DNA of 6,231 nucleotides from JBOGED01 sp050743625 (GCA_050743625.1 JBOGED010000218.1:1-6231); one strand, 5' to 3'; counted from the first letter of the stretch, positions 1 through 5,788 are shown. Notes: generated by a model from the letters alone, not told the origin. Program-made: numbers and translations.

Positions 1-20
1 CCCAGACAGGAAGCACCTAA

Positions 21-57
21 GTTGGTGGCATTGCCGCTAGCCCCGTCTTCCGCACAT
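21..57 (+). repeat. Left terminal inverted repeat
   Basis: Begins GTTGGTGGCATTG and ends TTCCGCACAT. It matches the reverse complement of 334-370 at 31 of 37 positions, with mismatches at 34-36, 43-44 and 47 only and no gaps. Confidence 0.75.
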
Positions 58-247
58 AGGGTTGGCTGGACAAATGCGGCGCCCGCGGTGGCCCGTAGGA
101 TCCGGAGTTGGGGGTACGCGCATCGGTACGCGTCCCGGTAGCGCGCCCGGGGTGGTCTGGCGTGGTGCATGTTCGTGCGCGTGCTCGAGGTGATCGCGCC
201 GAGCCGCACCGAGTTCGGCGAAGGAGGCGCGTTGCGTCCACCAGACC

Positions 248-300
248 TTCCCCGAACAGGGATTTAGGGGCGTATGTGCCCCGAAATCCCTGTTCGGGAA
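248..300. repeat. Long near-perfect hairpin inside the terminal-repeat element
   Basis: Bases 251-265 (CCCGAACAGGGATTT) pair perfectly with 284-298. After one A/G mismatch (266/283) the stem continues with GGGGC (267-271) against GCCCC (278-282), leaving a 6-base GTATGT loop. Outside the stem a single bulged C at 250 is followed by TT/AA pairs (248-249 with 299-300). No run of T follows on either strand, so it is not a classical intrinsic terminator, although it could still slow or end transcription coming from the operon on the minus strand. Its position inside the terminal-repeat element suggests it is part of that element. Confidence 0.8.
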
Positions 301-310
301 CACGTGCGGA

Positions 311-348
311 TGCGGGACACCCTACGGCCCACCATGTGCGGAACACCC
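311..348 (+). repeat. Pair of short direct repeats (TGCGGRACACCC)
   Basis: TGCGGGACACCC at 311-322 and TGCGGAACACCC at 337-348 differ at one base and begin 26 bp apart. The second copy overlaps the right terminal repeat. They may be reiterated binding motifs or the trace of a local duplication in the element. Confidence 0.4.
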
Positions 349-370
349 GGCTAGTTCCAATGCCACCAAC
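334..370 (-). repeat. Right terminal inverted repeat
   Basis: Read on the minus strand from 370 it begins GTTGGTGGCATTG and ends TTCCGCACAT, pairing with 21-57 without gaps. The inner CTAGCC block is also shared by both arms. Confidence 0.75.
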
Positions 371-393
371 CTACTCGCGGTTTCGGCGGGCCG

Positions 394-1518
394 TCAGCGC
401 CAGGGGGACACCCAAGACCAGAGCCTGGACAGCCCGCGGCCGAGACGCTCGCCGAACGAGGGTGGCCGCGGTTGGGGTAAGGCGTGGGCGATCGCGTGGA
501 GGTCCCCTGATGGCGCGTCGCCGACGATCGAGTAGGTGTGGCCGGCGGCCTCCCAGACGTACGCAGCCGGGACGGAGCCTGGCCAGTGGTATGCCTGAAA
601 GCCGAGGTCGGCCAGCGGCTCGGCGCCCGGGCGCAGCGAGGTCCGGTCCAACGTGCCGGGCTGCTGAAACAGCGAGACCGTGTACAGGCCGTCCGAATAC
701 GTGATCTGCAAGGGCTGGGCCTCGTCCGACGTGACCGCGTAGACGCCGGTTGCCTCGTACCCTCCTGGCAGCTCCTCCGGCACCACCCAACCTGCTCCGC
801 GGAGCGCCTCAAGGCCAGTCTCATCGATCTCCGAGGCGTCTTGACGACGCAACGGGGATCGCGCGGCGGTGAGCGTGGGTTGTGCCGGTTGTCCGGCACC
901 ATCCGCCGGACCCAGGTCGAGTGACAGGTAGGCAGCGAGGCGGACTGGCTCAGGACCCCCGTCGTAGGTCTCGCGGCGGACCAGCAGGCCGGTACCCTCG
1001 TCGATCCACAGCCGCTCCCGCAGGCTGCCATCCCCACGGCGGCGGATCTCAAGGCGGGCGCACGGGCGGTCCATGATCCGCTCAGGTGAATCGACGTGCA
1101 CCTGGTACTTCGCCTCCAAGGCCGCGAAGGATTCGCGTGGATCCTCCGCATCGTCCGTGGGCAGCGACAGGAACCAGCTCGCCCCGCTGTCGACCAGCGC
1201 CCCGCGGTCCTCGCCGATCCTCACGACCTTGCCGTCTTGCGGCCGTAGCTCCAGCTCACCAGCCGGGTCGTTCTTCACGCTGGAGGTCATGACGTGAGAC
1301 TGCCCAGCAAACCACGTGATCCAGATCGCCTCACCGGTGAACGGAACGCTCCGCGTCGCCGTGGCGGCACGATAGAGCAGCATCCCCCAATCGCCGCCAG
1401 TGCCCAGAAGCGCCAAGGGCCACTCGCGTGTGCTTGCTGGGCTCGCGACTCCGGCGCTCGCGATCAGGCAAGGGAGGAGGAGCGCGATGACGAGCGTGAG
1501 CCAGCGTCCTACGGTCAC
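394..1518 (-). CDS. Secreted RseB/MucB-like sigma-factor regulatory protein
   Basis: Predicted 374-residue exported regulator, third gene of the sigma-factor operon. The chosen GTG start (1516-1518) overlaps the anti-sigma stop as GTGA; an upstream in-frame start would only duplicate sequence already coding for the anti-sigma factor. Residues 5-26 form a signal peptide (basic start, LTLVIALLLP core), with likely cleavage near A22 or S26. Residues 45-203 look like the lipid-carrier-like N-terminal RseB domain (FTGEAIW, the SWFLSLP stretch, the LWIDEGTGLLVRRE strand pair). Residues 240-350 match the RseB C-terminal domain, with GWVVPEELPGGY and YSDGLYTVSLF as the clearest motifs. The last 20 residues are an amphipathic, Trp- and Arg-rich tail. 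In E. coli, RseB binds RseA outside the inner membrane and blocks its proteolysis; by analogy this protein would bind the short outer tail of the neighbouring anti-sigma factor. Cys17 follows a proline, so a lipoprotein is unlikely. The family assignment is firm; the partner is inferred. Confidence 0.85.
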   Translation of the reverse strand: MTVGRWLTLVIALLLPCLIASAGVASPASTREWPLALLGTGGDWGMLLYRAATATRSVPFTGEAIWITWFAGQSHVMTSSVKNDPAGELELRPQDGKVVRIGEDRGALVDSGASWFLSLPTDDAEDPRESFAALEAKYQVHVDSPERIMDRPCARLEIRRRGDGSLRERLWIDEGTGLLVRRETYDGGPEPVRLAAYLSLDLGPADGAGQPAQPTLTAARSPLRRQDASEIDETGLEALRGAGWVVPEELPGGYEATGVYAVTSDEAQPLQITYSDGLYTVSLFQQPGTLDRTSLRPGAEPLADLGFQAYHWPGSVPAAYVWEAAGHTYSIVGDAPSGDLHAIAHALPQPRPPSFGERLGRGLSRLWSWVSPWR

Positions 1519-1952
1519 GATCCGTTCACCAGGACCGGCGTGGAAAACGGCTGCCCCACGGTCCGCACGAGATGGTCCACGGCGTAGACGTCGACTGGCA
1601 CCCGGACGACCTGAGACGCCGGATGCGGCTGACCTCCCAACCCGAAGGCCGCTCCCCCGACAAGGCCCACGAACACCGCGCATACCGCGGCCACGCGCCC
1701 GACCAACCGCACGCGTGGCCGTTGCTCTGCCACCGGCATCAACGCCTGGACTCGGCTGAGCAGCGAGACCGGGATCTGCCGCACCGGCATGCTCCGAAGC
1801 AAGGACCGCATGCGGGCGAGCGACTCCAGACGGTCCTGGCATCCCGCGCATCCGTCGAGATGGGCGGCCATCCGGACGCGGTCAATGGCGGAGAGCTGCT
1901 CGTCCAGCCAGGCGGACTGGAGACGCTCGAGGTCCGCGCACTCGTCTCTCAC
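1515..1952 (-). CDS. ZAS-type transmembrane anti-sigma factor
   Basis: A 145-residue anti-sigma factor in the position of rseA. The N-terminal cytoplasmic part carries the zinc-binding ZAS signature H31-x3-C35-x2-C38, with C5 as the probable fourth ligand. This domain clamps the ECF sigma factor in characterised relatives. Residues 84-106 (VGRVAAVCAVFVGLVGG and onward) form a single membrane helix, leaving an outer tail of about 39 residues that would be the contact for the RseB-like protein. The GTG start (1950-1952) overlaps the sigma stop by 4 bp and is preceded by GGAGAAGG at 7 nt. The stop overlaps the next start in the same way, so translation of all three genes is probably coupled and their amounts balanced. 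An intact H-x3-C-x2-C site is often associated with redox- or zinc-responsive release, but the ZAS fold alone does not prove this. Sigma binding is inferred from family and gene order. Confidence 0.9.
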   Translation of the reverse strand: MRDECADLERLQSAWLDEQLSAIDRVRMAAHLDGCAGCQDRLESLARMRSLLRSMPVRQIPVSLLSRVQALMPVAEQRPRVRLVGRVAAVCAVFVGLVGGAAFGLGGQPHPASQVVRVPVDVYAVDHLVRTVGQPFSTPVLVNGS

Positions 1953-2548
1953 CGGCGCGCCTTCTCCGCCTCGTGCGCGCGCTCAAGGTGCTCACGGAGC
2001 TGCTTGCGCCCGCGGTGAATGCGAGAGCGGACCGTTCCCATCGGCCAACCCGTGACGCCCGCGATCTCCTCGTAGGTCAAACCCTCGAGGTCACAGAGCA
2101 CGACCGCGAGACGGAAGTCGTCACTTAGGCGGCGGAGCCCTTCCTCGATGCTGGCCTCGAGCGTCCGACGCTCGATCAAGTCGGCGGGACCCGGCTCGGT
2201 CGAAGGCGGCTGAGCCCACTCGTCGGACCGGAGCGGCTCCATCCGGAAACGGCGGCGCCGGCGCACCTGGTCGAGGAATAGGTTCTTGGTGATCCGGTAC
2301 AGCCAGCCGTCGAACGTACCGGGCTGGTAGCGGTCCAGATTGCGGTAGACGCGGACAAACACGTCCTGCGCGAGATCGGCGGCGTCCTCAGGGTTGCCCG
2401 AGAGCCGGTAGGCCAGGTTATAGATCTTGCGGCCGTAGCGGCTCGCGACCTCCTCGCCGGAGGGCCGCGGGTCAGGCACGTCACCCACCAGGCCTCCCGT
2501 CGAGTCGTCCGCGCCAATCGAAGGCTGAAACCCCACTCTAGCGAGCAT
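1949..2548 (-). CDS. sigE: ECF RNA polymerase sigma factor, SigE-like
   Basis: A 199-residue sigma-70 family factor with only regions 2 and 4. Region 2 spans about residues 35-100, including the core-binding DLAQDVFVRVYR (58-69) and the promoter-melting and -10-reading GWLYRITKNLFLDQVRRRRR segment (81-100). A variable linker follows, then region 4 (about 133-188), whose helix-turn-helix reads YEEIAGVTGWPMGTVRSRIH and ends in GRKQLREHL. The AYRLSGN, YQPGTF-GWLYRIT-NLFLD and TVRSRIHRGR stretches closely resemble M. tuberculosis SigE as I recall it. The first 30 residues are a non-conserved extension. The ATG is well placed: AGGAGGAGG lies directly upstream. It is first in an operon with its anti-sigma factor and an RseB-like protein, and is divergent from an O-methyltransferase, as sigE is from Rv1220c in mycobacteria. 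The role expected is envelope-stress transcription. The symbol rests on resemblance and synteny, and the true orthology group is uncertain. Confidence 0.9.
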   Translation of the reverse strand: MLARVGFQPSIGADDSTGGLVGDVPDPRPSGEEVASRYGRKIYNLAYRLSGNPEDAADLAQDVFVRVYRNLDRYQPGTFDGWLYRITKNLFLDQVRRRRRFRMEPLRSDEWAQPPSTEPGPADLIERRTLEASIEEGLRRLSDDFRLAVVLCDLEGLTYEEIAGVTGWPMGTVRSRIHRGRKQLREHLERAHEAEKARR

Positions 2549-2550
2549 TA

Positions 2551-2560
2551 ACCTCCTCCT
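2551..2560 (-). promoter_or_regulatory. Strong ribosome-binding site of the sigma gene
   Basis: On the minus strand AGGAGGAGGT ends 2 nt before the ATG at 2548, giving an AGGAGG core about 6 nt from the start. It fixes the start of the sigma gene and is the strongest Shine-Dalgarno match in the window. Confidence 0.8.
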
Positions 2561-2584
2561 GTTGCCCCGACGGTGACACCTGTG

Positions 2585-2611
2585 AAACGTGCGCCCTGGG
2601 TTGCTGGTTCC
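2585..2611 (-). promoter_or_regulatory. Candidate ECF-type autoregulated promoter of the sigma operon
   Basis: On the minus strand GGAACC (2611-2606) is followed after 16 nt by CGTTT (2589-2585). This matches the GGAAC / 16-17 nt / CGTT pattern recognised by SigE-like and many other ECF sigma factors. A transcript starting some 7 nt downstream would have a leader of about 30 nt that includes the strong ribosome-binding site. The placement argues that the sigma factor drives its own operon. Start point and sigma dependence are inferred. Confidence 0.6.
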
Positions 2612-2659
2612 CCGGGGGCCTTACACCTTGGGGCTGCTTACCGCCTTCCAGGAGCGCGC

Positions 2660-2665
2660 TAGTGT
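2660..2665 (+). promoter_or_regulatory. Possible -10 element for the methyltransferase gene
   Basis: TAGTGT fits the TANNNT housekeeping -10 pattern and lies exactly 7 nt before an in-frame GTG at 2673. A transcript from here would be leaderless and would start the protein 3 residues later than the start given for the gene. No good -35 is visible. It conflicts with the AGGAG-based start at 2664, so only one reading is right, unless a second promoter exists further upstream. Confidence 0.3.
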
Positions 2666-3311
2666 GCCGTCCGTGCACAATGACCAGCAGAACCGAGCGT
2701 ACGTCCGCGCGTACCTCGAGCGTGAAGATGAGCCGCTGCGCGCGGCTCGCGCCCGCAGCGAGGAAGCCGATATCCCGGCCGTGGACTATGAGACCGGCGC
2801 GCTGCTGCGGTTCATCGCCAGGACAACGCGCGCCCGCCATGTCATCGAGATCGGCACGGGCGGCGGCTACAGCGGGCTGTGGCTGATCGGCGGGATGGGC
2901 CAGCGCGGGACGCTGACCACGATCGAGGTCTCTCCCGAGAACCAGGCGCTCGCCCAGCGCGCGTTTACCGAGGCGCGGGTCTCGGCCAGGATCCGTTCCA
3001 TCCTGGGCGCCGCGCTCGTCGTGCTGCCGAAGTTCGCCGACGCCGGCTACGACCTGGTGTTCCTCGACGCTGTGAAGACCGAGTACCCGGAGTATCTCGA
3101 CCATGCGAAGCGCCTCTTGCGCCCCGGCGGGATGTTGCTCGCGGACAACGTCCTGGGCGGTGGCCGAGTCGGCGACCCGGCCGTCGCCGACGACGAGACG
3201 ACCGCCCTCCGTACCTTCAACGACACCGTGCACGCCGACCCCGACTTCCACCCCACCATCTTCAACATCGGCGACGGCGTCCTCGCCGCCGTCTACCACC
3301 CCATCACTTAG
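2664..3311 (+). CDS. SAM-dependent O-methyltransferase, COMT-like (class I, family 3)
   Basis: A 215-residue Rossmann-fold methyltransferase. Motif I is VIEIGTGGGYSG (E62, G64-G68), the acidic residue binding the ribose is E88 in LTTIEV, and FLDAVK (D135, K138) plus ADN (D161, N162) supply the divalent metal and substrate-lysine positions of the catechol-type O-methyltransferases. The enzyme should be cytosolic, metal-dependent and move a methyl group from S-adenosylmethionine to a hydroxyl; the acceptor is unknown. The GTG start at 2664 is chosen for AGGAG at 2650-2654; alternatives are GTG 2673 (leaderless) and GTG 2589, the last of which overlaps the sigma promoter and is unlikely. It is divergent from the sigE-like gene, the arrangement of Rv1220c and sigE in M. 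tuberculosis, and is similar in length to that protein. As I recall the mycobacterial protein, it has lost the DN pair that is kept here, so this copy looks catalytically intact. Confidence 0.9.
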   Translation: MPSVHNDQQNRAYVRAYLEREDEPLRAARARSEEADIPAVDYETGALLRFIARTTRARHVIEIGTGGGYSGLWLIGGMGQRGTLTTIEVSPENQALAQRAFTEARVSARIRSILGAALVVLPKFADAGYDLVFLDAVKTEYPEYLDHAKRLLRPGGMLLADNVLGGGRVGDPAVADDETTALRTFNDTVHADPDFHPTIFNIGDGVLAAVYHPIT

Positions 3312-3326
3312 ATTCACGGATAGCCC

Positions 3327-3380
3327 GGAGACGTGAGCGCGAAGTCACCGACGGATGCGCGCCCGACGCCTCACCGCTCC
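3327..3380. terminator. Weak candidate bidirectional stem-loop between convergent genes
   Basis: GGAGACGTGAG (3327-3337) pairs with CTCACCGCTCC (3370-3380) in 9 of 11 positions, with a two-base internal mismatch and a 32-base loop. It lies between the convergent ends of the methyltransferase and the membrane protein, where a shared terminator is expected. The long loop and missing T tract make this tentative. Nothing else is visible in the 86-bp gap. Confidence 0.25.
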
Positions 3381-3397
3381 AAACCAAAGGACGACAA

Positions 3398-4171
3398 CTA
3401 AAAGAAGCGGTACTTGGTCGACAGCTCGGCGGAGAAGGCCATGATGACCGCCAGGTAGAAGTAGCCCGTCGCCGCTTGGATCGACCGGCCGCCCTCGCGT
3501 GCGAGCTTCCACACGAAACCGGCGATCATGGCGCAGATCGTGACGAGCCCGGCGGCCAGCAAAACGGTGAAGCCCGGCACCGCGAGCAGCGGGGAGAACG
3601 CGGTGCCGGCTGTCGAGGGCGCCGGGTTGAGTGCCGACAGCGCGGCGGCCCCCGTCGCGCCGACGACGCCAGCGATGTACCACCAGGCGCCGCGGATCAT
3701 GTGCCGCGGGTCGAGGCGCCGCTCGACCAGGTACCAATGCCCCAGCAGGAGCCCGTACAACGTCGAGCCGAGGAACAACGCGCCCAAGGCCAGCTCGGCG
3801 ACGCCGACCAGCTCGGCTCTCCCGCGCAGCGCGGCGAACAGCGGCAACGCCACGACGCCCGCCACGCAGGCGGCCAGCCCGGCGAGGTGGGCCACGCGTG
3901 TTTGCCTGGCGAGCAGGAGGAGCACCCAGATCGCGCAGAGCCCCGCCAATGCCTTCAAGGCGAGCGCCGCCCGGGCACCCTGAGGCGAGGCGACGGCCTC
4001 TCCTCGCATGATGAGCCACGCCCCCGCCGCGCACAGCGCCACGGTCACGCCGGTGAGCACGAAGAACCCGCGCCGCACCGCGCCCCACACCCCACTCGCC
4101 CATAGCACGATCGAGCCACCAACGGCGGCTTCGAGCAGGATGACGGACATCACCGCAGCGGGACCGCTCAT
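3398..4171 (-). CDS. Hypothetical polytopic membrane protein (about 8 helices)
   Basis: I do not recognise this 257-residue family with certainty. Hydrophobic segments lie at roughly residues 5-27, 35-54, 66-86, 92-115, 120-146, 157-180, 190-218 and 228-250, so nearly all of the protein is in the membrane. The most conserved-looking features are GHWYLVERRLDPRHMIRGAWW in and after helix 5 (His and Trp residues near the membrane face, then a basic Arg-rich loop) and GYFYLAVIMAFSAELSTKYRFF at the C-terminus. No ATP-binding, protease or transporter signature is visible, and the histidines are too few to claim a heme protein. The ATG at 4171 has only a weak GGGGCGG ribosome-binding site; a second ATG follows at codon 8. 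It starts 55 bp after the aminopeptidase stop on the same strand, so the two are probably co-transcribed. The gene converges on the methyltransferase. It is certainly coding, given its consistent membrane pattern; the function is unknown. Confidence 0.8.
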   Translation of the reverse strand: MSGPAAVMSVILLEAAVGGSIVLWASGVWGAVRRGFFVLTGVTVALCAAGAWLIMRGEAVASPQGARAALALKALAGLCAIWVLLLLARQTRVAHLAGLAACVAGVVALPLFAALRGRAELVGVAELALGALFLGSTLYGLLLGHWYLVERRLDPRHMIRGAWWYIAGVVGATGAAALSALNPAPSTAGTAFSPLLAVPGFTVLLAAGLVTICAMIAGFVWKLAREGGRSIQAATGYFYLAVIMAFSAELSTKYRFF

Positions 4172-4226
4172 GACCGCCCCGGCGTATCGCGGGAACGTCG
4201 CATCCCAGGAACGAATCGCACCGGGG

Positions 4227-5750
4227 TCATGAGTCCGTCGCCCGAACTCTGGAGCGCAGGTACTGCACCAACGTGCGGACCATCACGCCGGTGCCGCCCT
4301 TCGCCGTGTAGTAGCTGTCGCCCTCTTCGGTGAAGGCGGGGCCAGCGATATCGAGGTGCGCCCACGGCACGTCGCCCGTGAACTCCTTCAGGAACAGACC
4401 GGCGATGATCGATCCCGCCTGGCCTGCCTTCCCGATGTTCTTCAGGTCGGCGACCTCACTCCGCAGCTGGTCAGCGTATTCGGCGTGCAGCGGGAGCGGC
4501 CAGACCAGCTCACCGGTCACGCCCGCGGCGGCCCGTAGCGCCTCGACGAGGGCCTCGTCGGTACCCATCACCGCGGAGATCTTCGGTCCCAGCGCGACTA
4601 TCTGCGCGCCGGTCAAGGTGGCGAGGTCGATCATCGCGTCAGGACCCTGCTCAGCCCCGTAGGCGAGCGCGTCGGCGAGGACGAGGCGACCTTCCGCGTC
4701 GGTGTTCATGACCTCGACGGTCTTGCCACCGCGGTGCGTCAACACGTCCGACACCCGGATCGCCGTCCCCGACGGCATGTTCTCGGCGAGGGCGACCAAT
4801 CCGGTCACCTTGACCTTGATATCCAGGGCGGGCAGCGCCGACATCGCCGCAACGATGGCCGCTGCGCCAGCCATGTCCGACTTCATCGTTCCCATGCCGC
4901 TGGCGGACTTGAGCGACAATCCCCCGGAGTCAAACGTGATGCCCTTGCCGACGAGCATCACATGGCCAGCCGCGCCTTCCGGCGAGTAGCGCAGCTCGAC
5001 GAGGCGGGGCGGGGCGCTGGAGCCCTGGCCGACACCGAGGATGCCTCCGAACCCGCCCTCGGCGAGCGCCTGCTCATCGTGGATCACCACCTCGATCCCG
5101 ATGTCGCGCATGATCTGGGCGATCCGCTCGGCGAGCGCCGGTGGCCGCTTGTCGGCGGGCGGGGTGTTGACGAGATCGCGGGCGAGGTTGGTCGCCTTCA
5201 CCAGCACCTGGCCCTGGCGGATCCCCTGCTCCACCTCGCCCGCCGCCACCCCTTCGCCGGCCAGCAGGCAGATGTGCGCGATCTTCGGCGTGTCCGAGGG
5301 CTTGGTCCGGTAGGTGGTGAATGCGTACGCTCCCAGGCCCGCGCCTTCCGTGATCGCCTGTCCCCGTTCGGCGACGGAGAGGTTCTCGAGGAGATCACCC
5401 GGTACCACGATCGCTACCGCCGCGTCCCGGGTCGCGTGCCGGGCGCAAGCCCCCGCCGCTCGGCGGAGCGTCTCGGCTTGCTCGTGCTGGTCATTGGGGT
5501 TTCCCAGCCCTACCACCATCAGCAGCCGCGCGGTCGCCTTGCCGCGGGTGGGGATCCGCGCAACCCCGCCCAGATCGCCCCGGTATCGGATACCGGCCAA
5601 CTCCTGCTCCAGATCGACGCCGAGCACCTCGGCGATCGCTGAGGCATCACGCCCCAGCACCGCTCCGCTCTCACCCTTGCTCACGAAGATGGCCAGCACC
5701 TCAGCCGCCATCGCCGCCGGGGACTCTTGCGCTAGCTCGAAGGTCACCAT
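4227..5750 (-). CDS. pepA: Leucyl (cytosol) aminopeptidase, M17 family
   Basis: A 507-residue M17 metallopeptidase that removes N-terminal residues, preferring leucine-like side chains, from peptides in the cytosol; family members form hexamers with two metal ions per subunit. The N-terminal macro-like domain covers about residues 1-165. The C-terminal catalytic domain carries VGKGITFDSGGLSLK (K269, D274, K281), SDMAGAA (D292) and the family signature NTDAEGRL (D351, E353, R355). These are one residue away from the E. coli PepA metal ligands (K270, D275, D293, D352, E354) and catalytic K282 and R356, so the enzyme looks fully active. Its length is normal for the family. The ATG at 5750 is chosen because the protein aligns from there; codons further upstream run into the divergent cupin gene. 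There is no clear ribosome-binding site, and TACACT sits 9 nt upstream, so the mRNA may be leaderless. The membrane-protein gene follows 55 bp downstream. E. coli PepA also binds DNA; nothing here tests that. Confidence 0.95.
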   Translation of the reverse strand: MVTFELAQESPAAMAAEVLAIFVSKGESGAVLGRDASAIAEVLGVDLEQELAGIRYRGDLGGVARIPTRGKATARLLMVVGLGNPNDQHEQAETLRRAAGACARHATRDAAVAIVVPGDLLENLSVAERGQAITEGAGLGAYAFTTYRTKPSDTPKIAHICLLAGEGVAAGEVEQGIRQGQVLVKATNLARDLVNTPPADKRPPALAERIAQIMRDIGIEVVIHDEQALAEGGFGGILGVGQGSSAPPRLVELRYSPEGAAGHVMLVGKGITFDSGGLSLKSASGMGTMKSDMAGAAAIVAAMSALPALDIKVKVTGLVALAENMPSGTAIRVSDVLTHRGGKTVEVMNTDAEGRLVLADALAYGAEQGPDAMIDLATLTGAQIVALGPKISAVMGTDEALVEALRAAAGVTGELVWPLPLHAEYADQLRSEVADLKNIGKAGQAGSIIAGLFLKEFTGDVPWAHLDIAGPAFTEEGDSYYTAKGGTGVMVRTLVQYLRSRVRATDS

Positions 5751-5759
5751 AGAGCCCAG

Positions 5760-5765
5760 AGTGTA
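5760..5765 (-). promoter_or_regulatory. Candidate -10 element of the aminopeptidase gene
   Basis: On the minus strand TACACT lies 9 nt before the ATG at 5750 and differs from TATAAT at two positions. No good -35 is visible 16-19 nt upstream. If used, the mRNA would begin at or within a few bases of the start codon, which agrees with the absence of a ribosome-binding site. Confidence 0.4.
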
Positions 5766-5775
5766 GTGGCCTGCA

Positions 5776-5781
5776 TAGGAT
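5776..5781 (+). promoter_or_regulatory. Candidate -10 element or ribosome-binding site of the cupin gene
   Basis: TAGGAT fits the TANNNT -10 pattern and lies 7 nt before the GTG start at 5789. The same bases contain AGGA with 8 nt spacing, so they could instead be the ribosome-binding site of a transcript starting further left. The sequence alone cannot decide between the two. Confidence 0.35.
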
Positions 5782-5788
5782 TGGCGGC

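Larger units (their letters stand above)
21..370. mobile_element. Putative MITE-like non-coding element with terminal inverted repeats
   Basis: The first 37 bases of this stretch are repeated inverted at its right end with 31 of 37 positions identical; the outermost 13 match perfectly. No transposase or other credible protein is encoded between the ends, and the interior carries a second, longer hairpin and short direct repeats. This is the form of a small non-autonomous transposable or dispersed palindromic element. A 4-base CCTA occurs at 16-19 and again at 370-373 and might be a target duplication, but it overlaps the right arm by one base and could be chance. The element ends 23 bp beyond the stop codon of the RseB-like gene, so it would sit in the 3' region of that operon. 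Bases 1-20 and 371-393 show nothing else I can name. Copy number cannot be judged from one window. Confidence 0.5.

Noticed and set aside
17..346. Open frames on both strands in the first 350 bases
   Set aside because: Frames on both strands give similar peptides around the hairpin because the DNA is palindromic there; none has a ribosome-binding site or known domain, so I treat the region as non-coding.
351..1151. A 266-codon minus-strand frame overlapping the RseB-like gene
   Set aside because: Out-of-frame, low-complexity Arg/Ser/Pro composition; the RseB-like frame has the signal peptide and family motifs.
1460..1475. Lipoprotein signal at Cys17 of the RseB-like protein
   Set aside because: The residue before the Cys is proline, which does not fit a lipobox; an ordinary signal peptide is more likely.
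1518..1851. A longer start for the RseB-like protein
   Set aside because: The extra 111 codons lie wholly inside the anti-sigma gene in another frame, and the signal peptide begins at the GTG at 1518.
2538..3317. A 259-codon minus-strand frame opposite the methyltransferase
   Set aside because: Antisense shadow of a gene with clear motifs; no recognisable fold.
2879..4105. A 408-codon plus-strand open frame across the methyltransferase and the membrane-protein gene
   Set aside because: It runs in another frame through two well-supported genes on opposite strands; its product is an Arg/Gly/Pro-rich string with no domain, as expected of high-GC shadow frames.
4192..4213. GGAACG at 4192-4197 and 4208-4213, 16 bp apart, between pepA and the membrane-protein gene
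   Set aside because: Two 6-mers are weak evidence for an operator, and no CGTT box follows at ECF spacing on the plus strand.
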